Below are positions 1 through 12,400 of a DNA stretch of 37,188 bases, in pieces (position 1 is the first letter of the stretch; each line of letters begins with the position of its first letter). Origin of the DNA: Saccoglossus kowalevskii (taxonomy: Eukaryota; Hemichordata; Enteropneusta; Harrimaniidae); the NCBI RefSeq assembly GCF_000003605.2, contig NW_003123905.1, positions 325,807 through 362,994 on the forward strand, written 5' to 3'. Both the position numbers and the translations under genes were made by a program. The notes under the pieces are model-generated. The model was not told the origin of the DNA. It did no database searches and saw nothing but the letters and a program-made list of their open reading frames with translations.

Positions 1-227
1 AGGCCAAAATGTTTAGTTTTTTGGAACAATGTGGTCAATTTATAGGCTGGAGTGGTCAGTTCATATTAGTGATATTGGTCATGCAGTTATTCATATATAC
101 AAATGTTGTTGTAAATATTACACTGCTAGTAGATAATAGTGAACAAGAATTGTGATCCTTATTGTTTTGTAAATGCTTAATATATTTTTTTCATACCCCA
201 TACTGTTTTTTCTTCATTTTCTTCAAG
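1..227 (+). other. Intron 3' end upstream of first visible exon
   Basis: AT-rich non-coding sequence ending in a pyrimidine-rich tract and the acceptor ttcttcaag. The exon encoding the preceding ~25 residues of CEP290 is not in the window. Nothing else is visible here. Confidence 0.7.
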
Positions 228-410
228 AATCTGCAAGAAGCTAATGAACACCTACAGAAACAGGTGACCGACTTGACTAAGAATCTGGATGACTCTGTGC
301 AAGAAATGGACAGAATGACGGATGACTACACCAAACTGAAAGCGGTTTTCCAGCAATCAGATACGTTTTTGGAAAACCTAAGGAAGGAAAATGGTGTGCT
401 CAAAGAACAG
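228..410 (+). CDS. CEP290: CEP290 exon 1 (window numbering)
   Basis: 61 codons, phase 0 in and out. Begins NLQEANEHLQKQV; contains LDDSVQEMDRMTDDY, matching human LEESVQEMEKMTDEY. Donor is the less usual GTCAGC. The ATG upstream at 162 is intronic and should not be used. Intron 1 (126 bp) is plain. Confidence 0.93.
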
Positions 411-3400
411 GTCAGCTTATAACGTGTTACAATATGTTAATTAATTACGGTAGATTGTGTAGTATGAATCATTTTATTTTATCGCAGACTATGAAAATAT
501 TTTTACTTTTACTTTTTTTTTTGTATCTCTTCTTAGATTCATGATTTGCATCGACAAGTTTCCGGTAAAACGGATGCAGATGACGAAATAATGGGAGCGC
601 TAAATAAGAAGGTGGATGAATGGAAGGTAGGACCTCAATAACAATTACAAATCCAGTCGAACTTTGGCGATGCCCGCCATCTTAAAGAATCCGTCTCTTT
701 ACAGGAACAGTCTGTACCTATGGCAACAGATATTACATGCATGAATCACTAGAGTGATAAAAATAAATTGTAAAATAAATTGTTGTAATCTCTAGGAATC
801 CATGGCTGAGAAGGACGAAGAGATTGATGAACTGAACAAAGTGATAAGTCAACAACGCGAACAGTTGATGCATGCCCAGATGGACACGGATAAAACATCA
901 GTGGTTGCCTTGTCACAGGTAAGACAATGATACACACATGAATTTGTTGAATGACTTGAATGTAAAATATAGGAAAAAAATTGTATATTCGCTAGATTTT
1001 ATTTTCACTGAATCATCTCTGAAAATAAAGTGAAAATAAATGGCAAGCAAACGTATAGTATTATGCAGTATCTAAATTTTGACTATTAATTGGAAATATT
1101 AAATTATTTGGAAATTAAATTTAATTTAATTTAAAAGTAAATGTGTAACAAGTAGACATATTTTCTAATTTCTTACAAGTCTTGGTCAAATTTTTCAATA
1201 AATGTATGGAAAAAATTATGCATTAAATATCCATTCACTTTCTATTGCTGCCTACTTTAAAGAATGCTTACATGTGCAATTTTTCGCTTATCACTATCTC
1301 TGTATTTCCTCTACAGGCACTGCAAGAAAAAAACTTACTGATAGAACAACTACAAAGACAGTTAGAAGAAGCTGCAGACAAGATGGAAGAAGAGACAGCG
1401 TTACTGGATGATTTCAAAACTCAAGCTGCTACAGGAGGAGGTCAGTGGTAAAACACCAATAGGATTCTTTCTCTTATCAATATATACTTTGTAACATGCT
1501 TTTTCATTGGGTGATCAGTATTTGGTATTAACCAATGAACATCTTTTAGATTTAAATTTTAATTTTCTACTGATTATGTAAGACCCATTGCTATTGGTTG
1601 ATTTTTCTGCACAAGCAACCAATAAAAAAGATGGTTATTAAAAATAAGTAATATTTTAATGGAGAGCAAGTATCATGTATCTACATGCACCTTGAAACAG
1701 TTTTGAAGTTTTAGTACAAGAAGTGTATTGATCCAATTGTTTCCTTATATCTATCATCTCTATTTGACAAATCTTGAATCAAATAAATATTGTTTTTTTT
1801 TTTAGCACCATCCATTCAACAGCAGAATCAAATTCGTAGATTACGTGAGACGATCAAACAACTTGAAATTGAAACTAAAGCTGCCGATGATAGAACGTCG
1901 CAAGCCGAGGCTGACGCTCGTGAGAAAGATAAACAACTCAGTGATGCTTTGGTTCGAATGAGAGAATACGAAGCAGTAAGTGAAATAATTTTTTTTTTTA
2001 ATAATAATGATAATGATTTTTTGTACAGAATTCCCTGCACAAGCTTTTGTACTACGTGTATGGTTTGATTTTTTTTTTTTGGCAAAACAATATTCCAATT
2101 TTCTATATATCTGTTTTTAAATTTAATGTTGATTTAATAGTTTGTGGTTGTAATGTTAATGCAACTTATTAAAAAATGTATGTTCCATATTATCTGCTTA
2201 AATATTTGAAAGTGTTTAATAATTACCCGAAAAATACAATGTTTAATTGTATGATGTCATCATTTGACATTGAATAGGAGACATCCCAGCTAAATAATGC
2301 CGTAAAATTATAAACCAGCAATTTAGTTAATATTTATAGATTTTTTTATTTATCAATATTTATTTATCTATGGATGAGGTTTGTCAAAATCATCAAAATA
2401 GTCAATTATCACATAGTATTATAGATGCAGTGGTTACAATATTTAATTTCAGACAACTTTTCTCTAACTTGGGAAAAAGATTGCATCACTGTTTATGTGT
2501 TCATGTACTACCCGTATTAATAATTCAATTCAATAATTAAATATTCTTGGTGCCATGAGGAGTATGGACTGGACAGTGAAACATGTATATTTACAGTGAA
2601 TCGGCTAACTCACTCAGCACTTTAATGCTTCATCCTTGCAGGGTGAATACGGACTGGCTGATGCTGTACAAGAAATCAAAGATGGTAAAAAACAGATCGG
2701 TGTACGTGATAAGTAAGTTCATACCTTGACTTTTTCACTCTCTTTGTGTGTATATGTCATCAGACTGGTCTAAATAATACAGTAAAATTCTCTGTTAAAT
2801 TGATTTATTTCTTGTATATATATAATATTTATAATTATCAAACTTAAGAACGGGCTACCAGTAAAACATTTACTTAGCAGTCATTGATTACCAGGGATCA
2901 AACTTGAAAATAAAACCTCATCATCCGGCTTCTCTGAAAAAATGGGTTTCAACATGAAAATATTTGTTTTTATGTATTTTTCTAATTTTTTTGATAATTT
3001 TAGACCAAAAGGACATTATTTGCTATCAACTACAAGTCTTAATCTAAATTGTAGAAAAATCTCAAATAAATTATACTGGTTTGTGAATTTGTGACAAAAG
3101 TTGACTTTGGCATTGAAATTGTTAGCCATTGAATAGCGAAACTAACATTTGTTGTTTGTTTTTTTTACAATAAACTTAATATTTGTTAGCATCAAGAAAG
3201 CCAGTCAGGATTTGGCTTTTCTAACAACTGCTCTAAAATAAATTGTCAAATTTTCATCAAAAATGTCCTAGGTACTATGACAAAACTTCGCTGGACTTGG
3301 ACAACCATTTTTCATATTTGTTTGCCCCATAAAAAAACACAATTGTCTGGGACAGCTGGACATCTACCAATTTTGATTTTTTTATTACTCAGGGACATTG

Positions 3401-6400
3401 AAAAGTTGACCCAGCACGTCAATAAACTTGAACTCCAAATGAATGACTTGATGGAAGAAAACGAAGACCTGCGTGAACGTCTTGGTCTGGATCCTAAAGA
3501 GCCGATTGATCTGACTGAGTTCCGGATGAACCGAGCTGTGCAGGCACAGCAGGACAGGGCAATGAACCAGGTACTGACTAAAGAGATTGAACGCCTGGAA
3601 GAAGAAAGGTTAGATTTGAAGCGAGACATCAGACGTCTTGCTGGAACACGAGGAGCAAGGTTTGTTTCTTTTTGTGTGCTTTTCACCCTAAGATTCAAGC
3701 ATGTAAATATAAAGTTGTGTTTATATCTATTATTTTTATTTCAAGAAATCAACATGTTCTCATTAATTCTAAAGCAAATACATGCATCAATCAAACTTTT
3801 GAATCTTTTTTATTATTTTCCACTGTCGACTTTGTTAAGTGGAGCTTAACATATGAGTGATTGTCTGTCATAGTTCGTTGTCGTCCATGTCAATGTTTTA
3901 CTTTTTCGACTTCTTCTTGAAAACTACAAGCCTGAATACGTTGATACTTGGTGTATATGTACCTTGGGTAGACCTTTCTTAGATTTGTTCATTTCATGAT
4001 ATCTTCAATTCTCTAATTTTGATGAATATTATTACATATATAGGTACTGCATGTGGACCTCTCTCAGATTTGTTGATTTGTTGTTTGAGACAAACTATTG
4101 ATTTATTTTCTTCATTTTGAAAACAATTGATACATGGGCAAGATGTGAAAGATTTTATATGACTTCATTCTTTGATTTTATTGTAAACAAAATTAAATAA
4201 ATTAAACATGAAGTAATTTCTATGAGATGATTTTAATGGTACAAAGTCAGTGGTTCAAATATGTATCGATTTTAAATTTACCATTCAACATTTTTCCCAG
4301 GGCCGTGGCTGAAGGTCTAACAGCAGATCAGCTTGACGCTGTGGATGAGTATATTGGAGAAATGAAAACTGGTCGTTTTGGTTCCACTGGTGGATCACAA
4401 AGATTTTCAGATACTGTAAAAAGAGCTATGACGATGGAAAAAGACAAGGCGTTTGATACAATAAAAATAAAGGTATGTGCATGTATGTGTGGTTACAATG
4501 ACATGTCCCTTCAGAATGACATCTCCTTTCAGAATGACATCTCCTTTCAGAATGACGTATCACTTCAGAATGACATGTCACTTCAGAATGACCTGTCACT
4601 TCAGATGACGTGTCACTTCAGATGACATCTCCTTCAGAATGACATCTCCCTTCAGAATGACGTATTACTTCAAAATGCTGTGTCACTTCAGAATGCAGTG
4701 TCACTTCAGAATGACGTATCACTTCAGAATGACATCTCCTTCAGAATGACATCTCCCTTCAGAATGACATCTCCCTTCAGAATGACATCTCCCTTCAGAA
4801 TGACATCTTCCTTCAGAATGACGTATCACTTTAAAATGCTGTGTCACTTCAGAATGCTGTGTCACTTCAGAATGACATTTCCCTTCAGAATGACATCTCC
4901 CTTCAGAATGACATCTCCCTTCAGAATGACATCTCCCTTCAGAATGACGTATTACTTCAAAATGCTGTGTCACTTCAGAATGCAGTGTCACTTCAGAATG
5001 ACATTTCCCTTCAGAATGACGTATCACTTCAGAATGACATATCCCTTCAGAATGACATCTCCCTTCAGAATGACATCTCCCTTCAGAATGACGTATCATT
5101 TTAAAATGCTGTGTCACTTCAGAATGCTGTGTCATTCAGAATGACGTGTCACTTCAAAATGACGTGTAACTTCAGAATTAGGTATCACTTCAGAATGACA
5201 TCTCCCTTCAGATTGACATCTCCCTTCAGATTGACATCTCCCTTCAGAATGACATGTCACTTCATAATGACGTGCCATTTCAGAATGCTGTGTCACTTCA
5301 GAATGACATGTACCTTTAGAATGACATGTACCTTTAGAATGACATGTACCTTTAGAATGACATGTACCTTTAGAATGACATGTACCTTCAGAATGACATG
5401 TACCTTCAGAATGACATGTACCTTCAGATTGACATCTCCCTTCAGAATGACATGTTACTTCATAATGACGTGCCATTTCAGAATGCTGTGTAACTTCATA
5501 ATGACGTGTCAGTTCATAATCACGTGTCAGTTCATAATCACGTGTCAGTTCATAATCACATGTCAGTTCATAATCACGTGTCAGTTCATAATCACGTGTC
5601 AGTTCATAATCACGTGTAACTTCAGAATGCCATGTAACTTCAGAATGCCATGTAACTTCAGAATGCTGTTTCACTTCAGAATCACGTGTCACTTTTAAAA
5701 GAATGTGTCTATCAGAAGTGACATGCGTTGCTATTAAGAGCGACATGGGAGTCTTATGTTTCACTGTCAGAAGTGATATCTGTCCCACCTACACGTATTA
5801 GTATATTAAATGCAATTTTTAATAAAATAATAACTAATTTTTCTATTTTTCAGGCGACACAAATGGAGAAGGAGCTTGACTTGCAAGAGAAGATTGCGGA
5901 CAAACTCCGAACTCAGGTCAAAGAGTTTGAAACTAAAAACAAAGATATACAGGAGGAGAATAAACAACTCCAGAAAGGAATGCGAGAGATTCTAGATGCT
6001 ATAAAAGACAATCATGCCAAGCCTGGCGGCAATGAAAGCTATTTACAGATACCCACTTTAGAGCGGTTGTTAGCGGTGAGTAATTATATACAATTTGTTT
6101 GTCACATTATGCCGTCAATCTGTGGGGTGTTAATGAAGAGAAACCTAAGGAGTCTCAATAATTGAATATTTCAAAATGTTGTACTGTCAAATACTTTATT
6201 TTTGCTTGGAATTCATTTTTACCTTTTTTCTGATATTTTACATTCAACTCACCAAAATTGAGCGAAAAACACCAAAAAAAAAAAGTTTTTTCAGCGAAAA
6301 TTAATTCCAGCTAAAATAATATATTTTTTACAGTACATGTTATTGTTATGGACTCTCTAAGCTCTTGGAAGTGAATTGCATAACAATATTTACAGACTTG

Positions 6401-9400
6401 GATGCGATATTGTAATTTAATGTTATCCTTTACTTGGCAAATATTCAGGTGACAAAATTTGTACCATAGTTCAGACATCTGAATAAAAGAAATCAAAACC
6501 CTTTGCAGCTTTTAACTTGAAAATCAACAATAAATTGTTTTTTATTCATTTTACAGATGATGGAGGCTAGAAATTTGGATGGGAAATATGACATGCAGGT
6601 GTTCATGAAAGCACAGATTGACCAATTAACAGGACGAAATGATGAACTTAGACGGGAATTGCGAGATGCCCGTACTGATTACGAGAAAACAAGGCTACTG
6701 CTAGAAAAAGAGAAGACTCAGGTAATATTATGATAGTAGTTATTATTGAATTTCAAAACCATTTACACAGCCACATCTAAGATATAATTAATGATGTTAC
6801 ATGACTACAATTATACCTCCAGAAAGTACCAGGATGTGTGACCTTTAGGGCACATGCATTAGTACCAGGATGTGTGACCATTAGGGCACATGCATTAGTA
6901 CCAGGATGTGTGACCATTAGGGCACATGCATTAGTACCAGGATGTGTGACCATTAGGGCACATGCATTAGTACCAGGATGTGTGACCATTAGGGCACATG
7001 CATTAGTACCAGGATGTGTGACCTTTAGGGCACATGCATTTGTACCAGGATGTGTAACGTTTAGGGGTCATGCAATGTGTACCAGGATGTGTGACCTTTA
7101 GGGGCATGCATGAGTACCAGGATGTGTGACCTTTAGGGGTCATGCATGAGTACCAGGATGTGTGACCTTTAGGGGGCATGTATGAGTACCAGGATGTGTA
7201 ACCTTTAGGGGGCATGTATGAGTACCAGGATGTGTGACCTTTAAGGGGGGCATGCATGAGTACCAGGATGTGTGACCTTTAGGGGGCATGTATGAGTACC
7301 AGGATGTGTGACCTTTAAGGGGGGCATGCATGAGGCCTGTGGATGTGTGACCTTTAGAGGTCATACATGAGGCCTGTGGAACACTGTACACTTCATAACT
7401 TATTTATATGATTGTAACACTTTCAGGTTGAAAAACTGGAGAAAGATCTGAAAGCTCTGAGAGAGGTTGGGAAGGGTGCTGTGGCAATACAACATATGCC
7501 ACTGCCTGATGGTATGGCTGTGTCCAGTGCTGAGGTCATCAGCTGTCTTAATGAACATCTGGTGCAGGTTATACAGGTGAGTTAGTCATTGGTTGAATAA
7601 GTGTCACATGACTGAAATATAGTTGTATGATTGGTGAGTTTCTGCAGTGGCGAGGACAGCTGTTTTAAGGTAGAAATCTTACTCATAATTAAAAATATTC
7701 AGAATTTATTCATTTTGCAATAAATTTTTCTCCCAGGCAATATAAGGATATTGACTGAAAGTTTGGGGTCACGTACCAGCCTAAATTTTTGAGAAAATGA
7801 TTGTATTTTAGTGGATAGTGGCTATTTTGGCAGTAACACTTTTACCATAGGCTTTTATGACAAAAATATCTCAAATTGTAGGATGGTGAGATAATGTGAA
7901 AACATCATATATTGTTATTATTAGGATGATGATAAGGCATAGCTGTTCCTTATTAATATAAGTGATTGTCCATCACCGTCTGTTCGTCTGTCAATCGTCA
8001 ATTGCATTTTCGACTTCTTCTTGAAAGTTACCAGCTTAATTGCTTTGATACTTAGTATGTAGGTACCTTGGGCGGACATCTGTCAGATTTCTTTATTTCA
8101 TATCTTCAATTCTCTATTTTTTGAAAATATTTTATTTGTCTTTTTTGATAAAAAATGCTACATGTATGTTTGATTTTTTTCTTAGAAACTACCAACTCAA
8201 TTGCTACTTGGTACATATGTATGTTGGTACCTTGGGTGGACCTTCGTCAGATTTGTTCATTACATGTCAATATCTTCAATTATATTTTTATTCTTTTTGG
8301 TAAAATACGTTATTTTTTATTCCTTCTTCAAAAATACTAGCTCAAATATGTCATAATAACACACACAAAATGCTATTTCATGTTGTCATAAGGTCAATAT
8401 CTCCATGTTTGTACATTAAATTATAAGCTTTTTAGTATCTCAAATAGTACAACAAATGATCTCCTGTGCTGATCCATATTGGACAGTGATATATTAAACA
8501 TATGGTTAAAGAGATGTTTCATAAAATATTGTTTTTACTTTTCACCAGGAACTAACCCTGAAAGAAGATATGTGTAAGAAGTTTGAAAATGCACTAGAGG
8601 TGTACAAACGAAAGTTTGCTGTGATGAGACACCAGCAGGGATTGGTTTACAGTGATTTTATGAATGAAAAGAAAGAGTGGCAGAGTGAGGTGGATAAATT
8701 ACAGGAAGAAAAACGTAAACTAGAAGACCAGAAAGCTGAGGATGGTGTGAGAATTCAAGAATACAATGTGAGTGGCCTTATTGCTTGGTTTTATTGTTTA
8801 TATGCCAGTGCACTGTGACATCATAGGCTTCTATTAAAGATATTTACATGGACCAGAACTACTGTAAATGCATGAATTATTCACTGGGTTTTAATTTTCC
8901 AATTTTCGCTAATAAATAAAATCTGCTAAATTAAATCTATGTGATGAACATGTAAAATAACAATAAAGCTCATTGTTTCTTTGACAAATTCATGAAATTA
9001 AAACACAGCGAATATGTTCAAAACATCAAAATATCAGTGAAAACGTCAGTGAAAATAAATGGTTTTACAGTAGTTTACATGTACAACCAACAAGATTGCT
9101 TATAAGTTGTTTTATTGACTATGACACATGCAGCAGGAAATGACATCACTTTTTCATAGGATTGTGGGTAATCACAGGCACTGTCAACTGGCATTTGCAA
9201 CATTATATACATACTTTTGTAACAGTAACTTTCATTATTCATGATATTGTTGACATGAAGTTTTTGACGTATAATGTTTACAAATATCACATGTCGCATT
9301 AACCTAAATTGGAATATGCTGCAAATATCTTAACAGTAAACAGAACATCTCACATTCTTTTTTTCTAGAAAATTGAGTAACATAAAAGTCACAGCAATTT

Positions 9401-12400
9401 TACATAACTTTTCTTTAATGTCTAAATTTGTTTTCCCACTAGATTTTGTTATATATTTTTTCACATTTTGGTATCCAAATCGTTAGAATGTAAATTTAAT
9501 AAAAATCTCTGACAAGTATTGTTCTTTTATATTATTTGCACAATCTCTGAAAAAAATCAAGGAATCCGAGTACTAACTGCAACTTTTGAGTAGATAGAGG
9601 GCGTCCTAACAAGAGATTCTCAAAGAAAACTATTTTTGTAACATGTGAACCTCTCAGCAGCCAATGTTTAAACATAGTTGAATACACTTATATATTTGCA
9701 AAATTTAAATATGTTAATTTTTCAGCGACTGCTTGAGACCTTACAAGAAAGTGGTGATGAACAGCAGAAGAGAATAGCCAATGCCAGTCGTAAAATGACC
9801 GTTCTACGAGTCAATGAGAAAACACTTACTAGAAGGTTCACCATGTCACAGGAAGTGGAAGCCACGCTCAGAAAGGTACGTGCCTCAGATGTCTGTTATT
9901 CCATAGTTGCTTGTATTAATTAATTAATTAATTAATTATTAATTGTTTTGTTCTGAGAAGATTTACAAATACAGTCAAACAAATACAGGTACTTAAAAGA
10001 TGAATGGTCTTTGTGTGGAGAGTGATTATTTAATTCATGAATAAAAATACGACAATGATTTCTCAGTTTATGATATTTAAAAATGGGGAGTAAATAAAAT
10101 TAGGTTTGTCATGAATAATTAAAAATGTCAGTGGATAGAGACTTGCAATCATCTTCCATCATTTTAGGATTTATACACAGGTTTATGTACTAAGCTTTTC
10201 AATTGCCTTTGTCTGACACAATTTTTGAAGCAGCATTTTGCACATTTTATGTATTTTTGTATAAATTCTTTATTAATTTTGAACCAGATATTATAATATT
10301 TTATTGCCATGATTCCAAGTCCTGATCGACATTTTTTGAATATTGTAAAAAAAAATTGCAGGTTTTTTTTTGTGAAGGTGAAAAAAGTCGACAGGTTTGA
10401 CTGTAATTTAGAAAAACTCTTAGCAGTAATAACATTTTTTTTTTTCTGCTTTCAAAGTTGTATAATTTGAATCTGAAAAAATTCAGCTATATTTTTTTGG
10501 TTGTTTATTTAGGAGAACAACCGTCTACGAAATGAGATTGTCCAAATGGAAGCGGCTGTCACCAAGAGGCTTGGGTATTTGCAGAGACACAAGGTAAGAA
10601 ATTTCAAGTGTAAATTAATTTGAAAATATTTAAAATACTTGTCTGTGAACTTTACTCTGACATGCGTGGACCAGATGTCTTGGTATCCGGTTGTTAGCTG
10701 TCAGTTGTTATGCAGCACAACTGCCAAGAACAGACCTAACTGACTCCGATAAAAAAAAAAGTATTGACTGGCTTCAACTTGAAATCTGATGAGACATACA
10801 TTTAATCATTGATGACATGTTCTTTCAATGTTCGAATCCATACAAATTCAAAGTAACTACTCTAACGTTGATTTGTATAACTCCACAGGAGATGTCGCAG
10901 TTCAAGATAGCGGCACTACAAAGAGCCTTAGATGACAGCGTGCCGTCACAGGATCTGCAGGCTGCTAATAAACAGTACAATGAACTGGCTGCTAAATACC
11001 GTGATCTACTGGAAACAGATAATAAATTAGTCACAAGAAATGCTCACATTGACAGTCTAGAGGTAGGTCAAACTGGACAGTAAACTGATCTAATTTATGG
11101 GCTGAAAAATCACTGAAAAATCACAAAATGGTGTAGCAATGAAAATGCTATAAGAGTCCTAAGTAACTAATCATAGCAACTTTCACTGGCGTATTAGGGA
11201 GTTACAGTGATTTTTCTGGGTTTTCTAGGGGGTCACAGATTGTCATTGGTACACATGTGCAGTGAATGTTATTGTACATACCAGCCAGTGCTCATGAATA
11301 TTAGAAAACTCAAACTCTGATGAGTGATACAAGAATAACGTTTTGAGGTCATGACAAATCATAGTCCAATGTAGCCATCGATATACATTATCAAACAAAA
11401 TTAAAAATTACATTTTCTTGTCCATATTGCATTTTAAAATATGTATAATTATTTTTATCTTGTAGAATGAAAAGCAGAGGTTACTGTCAGAGGTTGACAT
11501 GCTGAAGAGTGAACTGTCCACGGAGAAGCAAAAACTTCACACGTTGGAACAAGCTATAGATGAGATTACACGAATATCAGGTAAACAAAATGGCCGCCTT
11601 TCTGAGTGTATGTGCACTCATTAGAGGGGCACTTCCAATTAAGCCTAATCTCACAACAAATTTATTTTCTGGATTTAAATAACAATGGATAACAAAAGAT
11701 AGATTAACATTGTAAAGAACATAAACAATAGTGTCCCATGATTATTTGGTGCAATCCTTGTGCTTGGAAGTTTTCTCTTTAAATATTGAAACATTATGTT
11801 AACAAAACGAATCCTACAAACTCAAATACTAGATGTAAAAGTTGCTTTAATTTTGCAAAAGATGGATTTTTGTGAATTATCTGGGAAAATTTGGTATAAA
11901 GTTTTGTATCTGTGTGTACCGGTTGTTGAAATACAACTTGGTTATCAACACATTGCCTGTTGGAGCTTTTCTATGCAATAGGTATTGACAATCTATGACT
12001 ATATGTGGAGTCTTTCAGCAGTCAATGTATTAAGACAGTGAATAAAAATGTATAATTCAATCAATTTCAACGCCAGCGAGAAGTTGATGTAGGTTTTCCT
12101 GTAATTTTGGTAGAGTTCTCTCCATTGCAATATTGCGGTTGTTGCTGTTTATTTAACTAGTTTTTTCTCTGAGAGTGACACGTTTTTGATTGATCACTTA
12201 GGACGAAGTCCTCGTGGTGTCAGTGACAGTGCCTTTATCTCAATCTCTAAGAAAATCACAACGTTGGAGATGAAGGAGCTAAACGAGCGACAGCGAGCTG
12301 ACCATGCTGTACGGATGCACGAACAACAACGTAAAACCATCACAGATTTAGAAGAAAGAAACTTAGAACTGGAACAAAAATTTGCCGAGGTATAGTACAT

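Noticed and set aside
162-227. ATG at 162 as a start codon of the first exon
   Set aside because: The sequence between 162 and 227 is a pyrimidine tract and acceptor; CEP290 homology begins at 228 in mid-protein.
3312-3698. 128-codon minus-strand ORF
   Set aside because: Antisense shadow of exon 7; serine/arginine-rich as expected from the complement of coiled-coil codons.
4680-5788. Long ORFs of 138-218 codons on both strands
   Set aside because: They translate the 18-bp tandem repeat into hexapeptide repeats, lie between a clear donor (4473) and acceptor (5853), and run on both strands at once.
4494-7382. CRISPR array
   Set aside because: Repeats are head-to-tail with no unique spacers, in an animal gene.
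6777-7391. ORFs of 70-87 codons with 12-residue repeats
   Set aside because: Translation of the 36-bp minisatellite, within intron 10.
10700-10735. Hairpin cagttgt...acaactg in intron 14
   Set aside because: Seven-base stem only; expected by chance in a sequence of this length.
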